From positions 127,367-177,448 of the forward strand of contig NZ_FQXG01000003.1 in assembly GCF_900129905.1 (NCBI RefSeq): a stretch of 50,082 bases of DNA. Reading direction: 5' to 3'. The notes under the pieces are model-generated. The model did not search any database. It was not told where the DNA came from and was given only the letters and a program-made list of their open reading frames with translations. Both the position numbers and the translations under genes were made by a program. This stretch comes from Ferrimonas marina. Lineage in GTDB: Bacteria; Pseudomonadota; Gammaproteobacteria; Enterobacterales; Shewanellaceae. Below, one piece after another: positions 34,106-42,117 of this stretch. Position 1 is the first letter of the stretch. Each line of letters begins with the position of its first letter.

Positions 34106-35042
34106 GCGTTCTGGGGTTGTACTCGCGGTTGCACTGGCGGGCTTTTCTGGGGGCACCATTGCGGCGGAAGAGGGTATTGCGGCCCTGGCCGGCCATGAAG
34201 GTGACGCCCCGAGCCAGGTGACGGAGATGGCCACCGAAATGGCGACGCTGGTGTCTCGGCCTAAGGTGGAGATCATGCCGGAGACCGTTGCCGACATGGA
34301 CGAGGCAGCGCAGCGCGCCAAGAGCCAATCCGATATGAAGGGTGAGCTGTCTAATCTCAAGCTCCAGGTGCTTCTGGAAAAAGAACGTGCAGAGCTGAAG
34401 AAGCTCGAGGAGGCGGCTAAGACCAGCTTCTACACTGAGCAGTTGAGCAAGATGGAGCAGTTCTACGAAGACCACGTAGATGGGCTCGTTGTGGCGCATG
34501 AAACGGCCATGAACGAACTGATTGGCGACTATGAAACTCAGTTGCAAGAGGTGCGCAACAATTGGGCTATCAACCTGCAGGAGCAGGTGGCTGGCCTGAA
34601 CTTCCAAATCGAGATGTTGCGGAAAGAAAAAGCCGGTCTGTCAGACCAAATTGCGTTGCTGGAGGAGCAGATTAAAGCCCAGGCGCCGACCCACGAAGCG
34701 CTCAAACTGGTTTTCTTTACCAAGTACATGACGGTGAACGGTGAAGCCAAGGCCGAGTTTTTCTATCGCGGTATGAAGTTCGAGTTCCCGGGCTCTGGGA
34801 CTCTCCCAGATGGTCTTCGGGTTACTGTCACGTCCAAACGTGAGGCTTTGGTCGAGCATACTGAAAGTGGGCTCAGCCGAGTAGCGCCTCGTGTACCTCT
34901 GGACTTCGCCATCGCTGAGACGAACCGTGTGCTGTACCCAAATACCGAGGAAGAAGGCAAGGATGAAGGGGATGATTTCCTCAATCCGCCGCTAACCTCC
35001 AGCGCTCCCACAACCGGTGGTATTGCTCCGCCGGCTTATTGA
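34089..35042 (+). CDS. pilP: PilP-position periplasmic coiled-coil protein
   Basis: A signal peptide (VVLAVALAGFSGGTIAAE) is followed by a long charged coiled coil (about 80-205, for example LKLQVLLEKERAELKKLEEA and LNFQIEMLRKEKAGLSDQIALLEEQ). A compact C-terminal domain follows (LVFFTKYMTVNGEAKAEFFYRG). Position between pilO and pilQ matches R64 pilP, and the C-terminal part resembles PilP, but the coiled coil makes it about twice as long as R64 PilP (roughly 150 residues). AAAGG precedes the ATG. Confidence 0.75.
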   Translation: MKKLNKRSGVVLAVALAGFSGGTIAAEEGIAALAGHEGDAPSQVTEMATEMATLVSRPKVEIMPETVADMDEAAQRAKSQSDMKGELSNLKLQVLLEKERAELKKLEEAAKTSFYTEQLSKMEQFYEDHVDGLVVAHETAMNELIGDYETQLQEVRNNWAINLQEQVAGLNFQIEMLRKEKAGLSDQIALLEEQIKAQAPTHEALKLVFFTKYMTVNGEAKAEFFYRGMKFEFPGSGTLPDGLRVTVTSKREALVEHTESGLSRVAPRVPLDFAIAETNRVLYPNTEEEGKDEGDDFLNPPLTSSAPTTGGIAPPAY

Positions 35043-35055
35043 GTTCGCTATCCAG

Positions 35056-35075
35056 AGGGCCCTCGTGGCCCTTTT
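35056..35075 (+). terminator. Weak hairpin between pilP and pilQ
   Basis: AGGGCC-CTCGT-GGCCCT is followed by TTT. It may attenuate read-through into pilQ, which has its own AT-rich leader. Confidence 0.5.
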
Positions 35076-35178
35076 CCAATTTCAAGGCCCCCTTATCGAA
35101 AGTGATAATATTAATGTGCCCGACATAGAGGCGCATAAATAGCTCCATGCCAAACAATAATAAAAAGACCGAGATGAC

Positions 35179-37356
35179 ATGGGTAAGAACGAGCATTCTG
35201 ACAAGCCTGCTGCTACCGAAAAGAAGCGCATCACAGACGTGAATGCGCCAAAGGGCTTGAGCTCTCTCTGGTCCAACTTTATATCGGCTGTCGTTGACGA
35301 CATTCGGACCTCTCCCGCGCTGAGTGCGCTGTTAGGCCAGCCTATGAAGGCGCCAGCACGGAAGCAGTCCAAGGGGCGCAAAGCGGCAGAGGTCAAAGGG
35401 GGGGATAAGAAAGGCACATCGCCCTCCAGGTCCGTAGTGTCAAAGAAGGCAGAGGTCAAGCCTGGCCAGGAGCAGATGACTCCGTTAGAGCGCAGGAAGA
35501 AGATTGGTGTTCCAGAGGAGAGCATTAAAGTCATCCGCTCGCAGGCGGAGATGCCGGAATACTATGCATGTTTGACCGTGCAAGAGGCAGAGTTGCCCCT
35601 GTCCAAGGAGGAGCAGTCACACTTTGTACTGCTCCAGCCTAAGGAGAAAGAGCAAAAGCTGTTGCTGCTCATCGACTCCAACCTGATGGGTGAAACCAGC
35701 TTAATGACCAGGAAGGGCATGGCGCTGGTGCAGCGAGCCCGGGGGAAGGGGTACTCAGTTTCCAGGGTCTATGCCAACCCATCAGTTATCGAAATCATCT
35801 ATGACAACGAACGCTCTAAGGGGCTGTTGGCCGATCCCAAGGTCACATCAAAGCTCCAAAAAGAATACGATGAACTGCTGCTGACGGCCTCCTCGCTAGG
35901 CGTGTCGGATATCCATATCGAAGTGCGCCGTGACAAGGCATACATCCGATTCAGGCGTGATGGCCAGCTCTCACAGTACGACGACATGGCAGTTAGCAAA
36001 GCCCGGCGGTTTGCGGCTGTAATCTACATGGTGGTCGCGGAATCTGACTCAAAAGAGGTGAGCTTCAACGAAAGTGTGAGCCAGGATGCCGTGGTAGACC
36101 GGGTAGTTGAAGGGAAGCGCATCCGGGTGCGCCTGGCAACCAACCCAGCCTACCCAGATGGTTTTGATGTTGTGATGAGGATCCTGCCGATGGCCGAGGC
36201 CGGGTTTAGCCTCAAGATCGAAGATCTGGGGTATCACCCCAAGCAGGTGGATGACATCGAGCGAGCAAGCGCCAGGCCCAAGGGCGTTTTGGTCTTTGCC
36301 GGTACCACGGGTAGTGGTAAGTCTACGTCGCTCAGTGCCCTACTAACTGCAGAAATTAAAGAGAAGCGCGGCACAATCAAAGTGATCACCGTGGAAGACC
36401 CGCCTGAGAACGTGATCCCCGGGGCAACCCAACGGCCAATTGTTCGCCGTGGCAAAGACGATGAAAACCCTTTTGCTGATGCCATGCGGGCGGCGCTTCG
36501 GAACGACCCTGACGTCATCATGATTGGTGAGATCCGAGATGAGGAGTCCGCTGCACTGTCGGTTAAGGCCGCGCAATCAGGCCATAAGGTGCTAACAACA
36601 CTGCATGCCCCTTCTGCCACTGGTATCGCGACACGGCTGAGGGTGATCGGTGTGCCTAACGATGTGCTGGGTAGCAAAGAGTTCTTGGCCGGGATGATTT
36701 ACCAGACCCTGGTGCCTATCACCTGTAAGCATTGCTCCCACACGGTTGAGAAGTTTGAAGGTGTAGCGGAGAGCAAGCATGAGCGAGAGACGCTGGCCCG
36801 GGTTAAAGCCTATTTCACACCGGAGGAGCGCGCTGATGTACGGTTCCGTAGCCGCGATGGCTGTGAGCACTGTAACAAGGGGGTTACCGGCCGTAAGGTC
36901 GTCGCGGAAATCATCGTACCGGACGACCGGTTCAGGCAGTTGATAGCTGAGGGTAAGGACTACGAGGCCGAAGAGCACTATAACCAGAACTGCGGTGGCC
37001 GACTGGTCCACCAGTTTGGCCTGGACCTGGTTGAAAATGGTGAGTGCTGTCCCTTCGAGTTTGAGGAGCGCTTGGACCGGATTGGTGAGCAGGAGCGGGT
37101 TCCCTTGTCTCATATTGAACGGGTAGCGCCAAGCCCAGAGAGTGAATCACCCATTGAATCGGTGCCTGCAGAAGATGAGGCTGCGGTTGACCCTAAGGTT
37201 CATGTGCTCCATGCCCCCCAGAGCCTAGAGGCCGATGGCGATGATGTCGCCGACTTCCTGGCCGAGGATGACGGGGAATACGAGTCGACACTGTTCACCG
37301 AAGAGCCAGGTGTTGTAGATCTGAGGGTGGAGGATGACTCGGATGGGAAGGACTAG
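35179..37356 (+). CDS. pilQ: PilQ-type pilus extension ATPase (GspE/PilB family)
   Basis: A basic linker-rich N-terminus (about 1-115) is followed by a GspE N2-like region (SDIHIEVRRDKAYIRFRRDG near 243-262). Walker A is GTTGSGKSTS at 375-384, Walker B DVIMIGEIRDEES at 445-457, and the His box HKVLTTLHAPSA at 469-480. The tetracysteine zinc site CKHC (516-519) and CEHC (562-565) is complete. The C-terminal 95 residues are acidic and extra; R64 PilQ is about 200 residues shorter. It drives pilin polymerisation at the inner membrane. Its end overlaps the next gene by 23 bp. Confidence 0.92.
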   Translation: MGKNEHSDKPAATEKKRITDVNAPKGLSSLWSNFISAVVDDIRTSPALSALLGQPMKAPARKQSKGRKAAEVKGGDKKGTSPSRSVVSKKAEVKPGQEQMTPLERRKKIGVPEESIKVIRSQAEMPEYYACLTVQEAELPLSKEEQSHFVLLQPKEKEQKLLLLIDSNLMGETSLMTRKGMALVQRARGKGYSVSRVYANPSVIEIIYDNERSKGLLADPKVTSKLQKEYDELLLTASSLGVSDIHIEVRRDKAYIRFRRDGQLSQYDDMAVSKARRFAAVIYMVVAESDSKEVSFNESVSQDAVVDRVVEGKRIRVRLATNPAYPDGFDVVMRILPMAEAGFSLKIEDLGYHPKQVDDIERASARPKGVLVFAGTTGSGKSTSLSALLTAEIKEKRGTIKVITVEDPPENVIPGATQRPIVRRGKDDENPFADAMRAALRNDPDVIMIGEIRDEESAALSVKAAQSGHKVLTTLHAPSATGIATRLRVIGVPNDVLGSKEFLAGMIYQTLVPITCKHCSHTVEKFEGVAESKHERETLARVKAYFTPEERADVRFRSRDGCEHCNKGVTGRKVVAEIIVPDDRFRQLIAEGKDYEAEEHYNQNCGGRLVHQFGLDLVENGECCPFEFEERLDRIGEQERVPLSHIERVAPSPESESPIESVPAEDEAAVDPKVHVLHAPQSLEADGDDVADFLAEDDGEYESTLFTEEPGVVDLRVEDDSDGKD

Positions 37357-37816
37357 CCGGGCCCTCAATGCTGCCGCACTCTGGAACCCTGGTGCGCTGA
37401 TATGGGCATCATCGCAGGGGATTGAGCGCCCTCGGGGCCTGATGATATGCCATTGCTCCTGTATCTCAGAGGTCGGTGCTTCTGGCGGACAGGTGGATGA
37501 GCCCACTCCGGTGTTGTTGGCTAGCGCAGTGCCCGAATTGTGCCCCAAGTGCCGGAGGGAAATCCCATCTGGCGAATCTGTCCCTGTAGCGCAGGCTTTC
37601 CCTGGTGCAATGGGTAACGGTCCGCTGTGGCGAGCGGGGCGAGGGTGCAATTGCTGTGCTGGTGGCTATGCCGGGTTCGCCTGGTTGGTGGATGAGGCAA
37701 TAGTGCAGCGGGTGAGTGGTGAAGTGAAGATTATTGCCTGTCGGCAAAGCGCATTAACGCGATTGGTTACGTTGGTACGTGAAGGCAGGCTCAGTCCAGA
37801 AATGATCAGGTCGTAG
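37334..37816 (+). CDS. Stand-alone GspE C-terminal zinc-domain-like protein
   Basis: The 160-residue protein is cysteine-rich: CHCSC near 39-43, CPKC near 70-73 and GCNCCAGGYAGFAWLVDEAI near 108-127. The last two groups, with a downstream ALTRLVTLVREGRLSPEMI helix, reproduce the order of the C-terminal zinc region of GspE/PilB ATPases (CPxC ... GCxxC-GGYxGR) without any ATPase domain. It overlaps pilQ and lies 3 bp before pilR, so it is translated with them and may bridge the motor to the PilR platform. I know of no named family. It is also possible that it arose from a partial pilQ duplication. Confidence 0.7.
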   Translation: MTRMGRTSRALNAAALWNPGALIWASSQGIERPRGLMICHCSCISEVGASGGQVDEPTPVLLASAVPELCPKCRREIPSGESVPVAQAFPGAMGNGPLWRAGRGCNCCAGGYAGFAWLVDEAIVQRVSGEVKIIACRQSALTRLVTLVREGRLSPEMIRS

Positions 37817-37819
37817 TCG

Positions 37820-38884
37820 ATGAATAAAATTGAACTAGCGTGGTACAAAATCCAGTTCAGCAGGCAGATCCGGCTCAAGCTTTACGAGACCATTGCGGCG
37901 TTTGTAAGCCAGGGTGTGCCAGTGCATGACTGTCTGACACTTTTGGCAGAGAAGTACGCAAACCTGAACAAATCTGACGTTCGGGCTATTGCCATTAAGC
38001 ACTGGGCGGACGGAATGGGCGCCGGTAGCAGCTTCGCTGAAATGTTGGCCGAATGGGCGCCAGAGAATGAGGTGATCATCATCCGCGCGGGTGAGAAGCG
38101 AGGGAACCTTGGGGAGGCCATGCTTAACGCTATCGTCGTTACCGAAGCGGCCTCAAAGATGACCTCCACCATTACCAGCCAATTAGCGTACCCGGCCTTT
38201 CTTACCCTGGCTTTGGTGGGTCTGATTGTAGGTGTGTCGATGGAGATGATGCCGAGTATGGAGAAGTTGCTGCCACTTGAGCAGTGGCCCTCTGGCGCGC
38301 TGCTACTCAAGAACATCTCCTACTGGGTTCAGACCAACCTTTTGCTTATCGGCGTTGGGGTGCTGTGCCTGTCAGCCCTGATCTCGGCCTTGTTGCCCAG
38401 GTACAACGGGGTGGCCAGGCCATACTTGGATAAAATGCCCCCGTTCTCGTTCTACCGGATCCTGCAGTCCAGTAGTTTCCTGGTCTCTCTGGGTTCGCTG
38501 CTGAAGGCCGGTGAGGATATTGAGAGCGCGGTTACTGAGATCAAGAATCACGGCAACCCTTATGTCAGTGCAAACTTGTCGGGGATGCTCGATAAATTGG
38601 CGGCCGGTGATTCGTTGGGTAGTGCGATGAAGAGCGATCTATTGAGTAAGGAGACCGGCGTGGCGCTGGAGGTCTACGGCGACCTTAACGTGTTGCAGGA
38701 TAAAGTTTCCACCATCGGTGAGCGCGATCTTCTCGATGGGGTGGAGTCTATCGGTAAGATTTGCTCAATGCTCCGAAATGTCGTGCTCATTGGTGTAGTG
38801 GTTGTGTTTGGCTGGGTGATGCAGAGCTTTTTTGAAATTAAGAATGCCGCTGCAAGCGCTGCCAGCTCAGGCGTTGGAATGTAA
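37820..38884 (+). CDS. pilR: PilR inner-membrane platform protein (GspF/TcpE family)
   Basis: The 354-residue GspF-type protein has an N-terminal F domain (AFVSQGVPVHDCLTLLAEKY; GAGSSFAEMLAEWAPENEV). A membrane pair follows (AYPAFLTLALVGLIVGVSMEM; NLLLIGVGVLCLSALISALL), then a second F domain (ASFLVSLGSLLKAGEDIE-type segment near 215-240; GDSLGSAMKSDL) and a last membrane helix (VVLIGVVVVFGWVMQSF). It anchors PilQ and passes pilin into the fibre. Confidence 0.92.
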   Translation: MNKIELAWYKIQFSRQIRLKLYETIAAFVSQGVPVHDCLTLLAEKYANLNKSDVRAIAIKHWADGMGAGSSFAEMLAEWAPENEVIIIRAGEKRGNLGEAMLNAIVVTEAASKMTSTITSQLAYPAFLTLALVGLIVGVSMEMMPSMEKLLPLEQWPSGALLLKNISYWVQTNLLLIGVGVLCLSALISALLPRYNGVARPYLDKMPPFSFYRILQSSSFLVSLGSLLKAGEDIESAVTEIKNHGNPYVSANLSGMLDKLAAGDSLGSAMKSDLLSKETGVALEVYGDLNVLQDKVSTIGERDLLDGVESIGKICSMLRNVVLIGVVVVFGWVMQSFFEIKNAAASAASSGVGM

Positions 38885-38983
38885 CCGCGATAATTAATGG
38901 GCCAGAAACGATGGCCATGTTTCAGATCGGGTATATTAAAGAAAATGGCTTGTTCGCCAAACAATAATAATTATAGGTGACCC

Positions 38984-39499
38984 ATGCGTAAAAACTATCA
39001 ACGTGGTTTCTCTCTGGTCGAACTGATGATGTCCTTTGTGATCATTGGCATCTTCACTGCGGCTGTGTTTGTTGGTTATAACCAGACCAACGCCGCCAGT
39101 CGTATTGCGACTGAAACTAAAAACCTGAACAGCCTGCAGTCTGCAGTCCGTGGCCTGTTCAACTCCCAGGGCAGCTACAACGGCCTGACCAACCAGATCA
39201 CCCGAACCAGTAACCTGTTCCCTGAGGACATGCTGAATCCGAGTGACACCACCAAGATCCGTCACTCCTGGAGCCCGGATGGTGTAGATCTGACCCCCAT
39301 CACCTATCAGGGTCAAGCTGATCAGGCATTCATGATCCAATATAAAGACGTGCCGCAGAAAGAATGCGTGGACCTCGCGAAAACCGTGTACCCCTTCTTC
39401 CTGGCGACCCGTGTGAACTCTACCCCGGTGACTTCTGTGCCTTTGGCCAGTACCGCGTGTAACGCCGCGTTCAACACTCTGGAGTTTGACGCGCGCTAA
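38984..39499 (+). CDS. pilS: PilS major type IVb prepilin
   Basis: The short basic leader MRKNYQRG is followed by FSLVELMMSFVIIGIFTAAVF. Cleavage after Gly8 leaves Phe1 and Glu5, the hallmark of type IV pilins. A C-terminal disulfide pair is likely (KECVDL and TACNAAF). The 171-residue length fits type IVb pilins such as R64 PilS. AGGTGA precedes the ATG, and its own leader (ACAATAATAATTATAGG) and a terminator behind it suggest a separate abundant mRNA. The prepilin peptidase is not in the window. Confidence 0.93.
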   Translation: MRKNYQRGFSLVELMMSFVIIGIFTAAVFVGYNQTNAASRIATETKNLNSLQSAVRGLFNSQGSYNGLTNQITRTSNLFPEDMLNPSDTTKIRHSWSPDGVDLTPITYQGQADQAFMIQYKDVPQKECVDLAKTVYPFFLATRVNSTPVTSVPLASTACNAAFNTLEFDAR

Positions 39500-39519
39500 T
39501 TGTTAATGGCGAACATGGT

Positions 39520-39544
39520 AAGGGGCAGCAATGCCCCTTTGTTT
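39520..39544 (+). terminator. Terminator after pilS
   Basis: AAGGGGCA-GCAA-TGCCCCTT is followed by TGTTT. It separates the pilin gene from the next ATPase gene. Confidence 0.85.
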
Positions 39545-39560
39545 GATCTAGGGGGTTGGG

Positions 39561-40544
39561 ATGCAGGATTTCCTGGGGCAAGTGGGTACGTTGTACCTGT
39601 ATGAAAACGATCTGAAACGTTCGTACTATTACCGCAAGGGCGCGAGCGCCGTAAGTGCCTTTGACGAAGCAGAGATACCGGTGCTGAGTGCGGGTATCGA
39701 GGCGTGTCGGGAGCAGAAAGAGGATGACTTCGTGGTCACTATGGGTGAGTCCCGCTTCCGGGGCCATCGTATGCCTACTTCTCACGGCCCCCTTTGCATT
39801 CTTCGTATTATCGGTACCAGTGGGCAGGGTTTGGCCGAGATTGGCATTACAGGGGCTCTCAAGTCGATTCTGATGCACCCTCGTTTGAATAACGGGGGCT
39901 TGGTGGTGATATGTGGCCAGCCTGGAGAAGGGAAGACCACAACCGCCACAAGCATGTTGGTCGACCGGGCCAATCTATTTGGGGGGCAGACAATCACCTT
40001 GGAAGACCCTGCGGAGGTGGATATTGACCTGGAGACAGGGCCTGGGCGAATTGTGCAGCGTGATTTGTCTGGGGATCGGTGTTTTGCCGATGCAATCCGG
40101 GACTCGCTGCGTGCATACCCGGCCGGTACCACGACCACGATGTTGATCGGGGAGGTCAGGGATCCGGAGACGGCACTGCTCGCACTGAGCTCTGCAGCTG
40201 ACGGTCGCCTGATCGTGCTTACCATGCACGCACAGTGTCCTATTGCTTGCATTCGGAGGTTGCTGGCGCTGGCCAGCGGTGCCGGCAATAAAGATTTGGC
40301 CAGGGAATTGTTGGCGTCCGGGATCAGGGTTTTGTGGCACCAGAGCCTGAAGTTTAAGAAAGACGGAACTCGAGAGCTTTCTGTAAATGCCCTGGAGGAC
40401 ACGTCAGCGGTGGTGGGTGCCATTAAGCTAATGGCTCAGAGCGACTCACTGGAGCAACTTGCGACAGAGATGCGGCAGCAGCAACACAAAAGGGACGTAA
40501 AGGCGCCATTGGATTATCGTAAAAATGCATTAGACCGGGCGTAG
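39561..40544 (+). CDS. PilT/DotB-like secretion ATPase, possible pilus retraction motor
   Basis: A 327-residue AAA-type secretion ATPase. Walker A is GQPGEGKTTT at 119-128, TITLEDPAEV near 144-153, Walker B MLIGEVRDPETA near 194-205, and LIVLTMHAQCPIACIRRL near 217-234 is the His-box region. The N-terminal domain is PilT-like and no zinc site is present. It differs from PilQ and DotB in this window. R64 has no clear retraction ATPase in its pil operon, so this is an added motor, either for pilus retraction or to replace DotB in some setting. AGGGGG lies before the ATG. Confidence 0.85.
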   Translation: MQDFLGQVGTLYLYENDLKRSYYYRKGASAVSAFDEAEIPVLSAGIEACREQKEDDFVVTMGESRFRGHRMPTSHGPLCILRIIGTSGQGLAEIGITGALKSILMHPRLNNGGLVVICGQPGEGKTTTATSMLVDRANLFGGQTITLEDPAEVDIDLETGPGRIVQRDLSGDRCFADAIRDSLRAYPAGTTTTMLIGEVRDPETALLALSSAADGRLIVLTMHAQCPIACIRRLLALASGAGNKDLARELLASGIRVLWHQSLKFKKDGTRELSVNALEDTSAVVGAIKLMAQSDSLEQLATEMRQQQHKRDVKAPLDYRKNALDRA

Positions 40545-40557
40545 AAGCCCGGTCTAA
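40530..40557 (+). terminator. Perfect hairpin across the stop codon of the PilT-like gene
   Basis: TTAGACCGGGC-GTAGAA-GCCCGGTCTAA is an 11-bp stem whose loop contains the TAG stop. No T-tract follows. It may be a transcript-end stabiliser or terminator. Confidence 0.6.
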
Positions 40558-40566
40558 GCACAATAT

Positions 40567-40596
40567 AACGGCAAGCCTATTCCTCGGCTTGCCGTT
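40567..40596. terminator. Second perfect hairpin between convergent genes
   Basis: AACGGCAAGCC-TATTCCTC-GGCTTGCCGTT is an 11-bp stem ten bases after the previous one. It overlaps the 3' end of the small minus-strand gene. Confidence 0.6.
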
Positions 40597-40873
40597 GTTC
40601 TATTCGTTGCTGGCGTTGCTGTACCCAGCCCTCTTTAAGAGGTTCAGCCATCTCGGCCCGCTCTACAGTAAGAAGAGGTGCGATAAACTCAATGCGCTCG
40701 CCAAATTGGCTCACCGCAATGTGCGACGCCACTACATAAAGCTGCTCAAGGGATAGGTGGGGAGCAATCTCCTGGAGCACCTTAAGTGACTTGCAAGATA
40801 GGAGCCTGCTTGTGATCCCTTCGATTTCAGGAATAGACAGGCCATATCTTTTTTGAAGGACATCAATCGACAT
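40577..40873 (-). CDS. Small hypothetical protein
   Basis: A 98-residue, mostly helical protein with a glutamine- and arginine-rich C-terminus (QQRQQRIEQRQAEE). Not recognised. ATG at 40873 is preferred, but no good ribosome site precedes it; an in-frame ATG at 40906 also exists. It fills the gap between the PilT-like ATPase and the transglycosylase, and ends inside a hairpin. Confidence 0.45.
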   Translation of the reverse strand: MSIDVLQKRYGLSIPEIEGITSRLLSCKSLKVLQEIAPHLSLEQLYVVASHIAVSQFGERIEFIAPLLTVERAEMAEPLKEGWVQQRQQRIEQRQAEE

Positions 40874-41000
40874 AATAGCGATACACAACTGACAACATGA
40901 GGTCATAATATCAAACCCTGATAATGCCTATGCGAATTACCATTTAAGGGGTGCTCAAAACGGCGTGATAAACTCAACTAAAAACACCGAGTAGACTCCC

Positions 41001-41612
41001 TTGAAAACTCAACTTGCCGTTATTGCATTGGCCTCGTTATTAGCCGGTTGCGCTGCTAATTCAAAACCCGAATACCCTGATGAAATCTGCCGAATGCTTA
41101 ATGAAAAGACCGACTGGGCGCGCGCCTTGGTGTCTGCGGAACGGCGTTGGGGGATCCCGCCGCATGTAACGGCTTCCATCATCTACCAAGAGTCGAGCTT
41201 TGTGCATAATGCCAGGCCGCCAGCAAAGGCCTCGTTGCTGGGGGTTCCGGTAGGGCGTGTGAGTAGCGCCTATGGCTATGCGCAGGTTTTGGATGGCACC
41301 TGGAAGGAGTACGTAGAAGAGACCGGCCGGTGGCGTGCCAAACGAGACAAGTTTGCCAGCGCGACCGATTTTATTGGTTGGTACTCTGACCGGAGTTACC
41401 GCATTAACGGCGTTCCCCTGACCGATGCCTACAACCTCTACCTGAATTACCACGATGGTTGGGGTGGATACCGCAACGGCACGTACAAGAGTAAGCCTTT
41501 CCTGTTGGATGCCGCGGGTAAGGTAGAGCGCAGAGCACACAAGTTTGAGTGGCAACTGGGCCGATGCCCAGAGCGCCTGGCTACCCGGTCGCTACTTTTC
41601 CCATTATTTTAA
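41001..41612 (+). CDS. Lytic transglycosylase-like lipoprotein
   Basis: The lipoprotein signal ends at SLLAGC (cysteine near residue 17). A transglycosylase (SLT/goose-lysozyme-like) domain follows with the catalytic-type glutamate in IIYQESSF near 62-69, SAYGYAQVLDGTW near 90-102, and YLNYHDGWGGYRNG near 151-164. It would open peptidoglycan for pilus or T4SS assembly, as PilT does in the R64 system. The start is a TTG at 41001; a lipobox at the right distance supports it although the ribosome site is weak. Confidence 0.8.
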   Translation: MKTQLAVIALASLLAGCAANSKPEYPDEICRMLNEKTDWARALVSAERRWGIPPHVTASIIYQESSFVHNARPPAKASLLGVPVGRVSSAYGYAQVLDGTWKEYVEETGRWRAKRDKFASATDFIGWYSDRSYRINGVPLTDAYNLYLNYHDGWGGYRNGTYKSKPFLLDAAGKVERRAHKFEWQLGRCPERLATRSLLFPLF

Positions 41613-41675
41613 CCAGTTGCATTAATTATATATCTCTGTATACTGGCAGTAACTCTACTTGCAAAGGATCGCAGG

Positions 41676-42068
41676 ATGAAGTTCTACTTACTACACAAGC
41701 CGACCACCCTTCGCAGCATGTTTGTTGCGTTATCAGCTGCTGCGGGCTCCATGAGCAAACAGTCCTTGGTCCTGTTGTTCATGATGCTGTTCGGGTTGCC
41801 TTACCTGTTTGAGGCTTACATTTTGCCTGAGTGGGGTATCCGTCCCGATGCAGGTAAAGCTTTTGGCTCCGGTCACGACACCCTGCAGTTCGTGAAGTAC
41901 ACCGCCGCGTGGGTATCGGTGGTGGGTTTTCCGATAACCTTGGCGCTGCATATAGCCGTGATGCGTCCGTTCATTTTGATGCTGGACAAAATGCATCGCG
42001 CCCGATGGAATGCGCATCCGGAAGACAAGCTGATCCTGCAGGACTTTAGCTACCAGATTGACCGATAA
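41676..42068 (+). CDS. Hypothetical inner-membrane protein
   Basis: The 130-residue protein has two membrane segments (QSLVLLFMMLFGLPYLFEAYIL; TAAWVSVVGFPITLALHIAVM) and a basic C-terminal tail. Not recognised. AAGGATCGCAGG precedes the ATG, and a strong terminator follows. Its position between the pilus and T4SS core clusters suggests a transfer role. Confidence 0.65.
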   Translation: MKFYLLHKPTTLRSMFVALSAAAGSMSKQSLVLLFMMLFGLPYLFEAYILPEWGIRPDAGKAFGSGHDTLQFVKYTAAWVSVVGFPITLALHIAVMRPFILMLDKMHRARWNAHPEDKLILQDFSYQIDR

Positions 42069-42082
42069 GAATCGGTATAAAG

Positions 42083-42111
42083 AAAAGGCACCCTCCAGGG
42101 GTGCCTTTTTT
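42083..42111. terminator. Bidirectional terminator before the dotF-like gene
   Basis: AAAAGGCACCC-TCCA-GGGGTGCCTTTTTT lies between convergent genes. A smaller repeat, ACCGAT-AAGA-ATCGGT at 42061-42076, spans the stop codon just before it. Confidence 0.88.
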
Positions 42112-42117
42112 GTTTGA

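Noticed and set aside
37334-37816. Frameshifted tail of pilQ
   Set aside because: PilQ already has its own complete zinc site and acidic tail, and the second frame has its own ATG and full domain, so a split gene is unlikely.
40201-41000. IncI-type shufflon and pilV
   Set aside because: No inverted 19-bp-type repeats, recombinase or PilV-like adhesin are visible after pilS.
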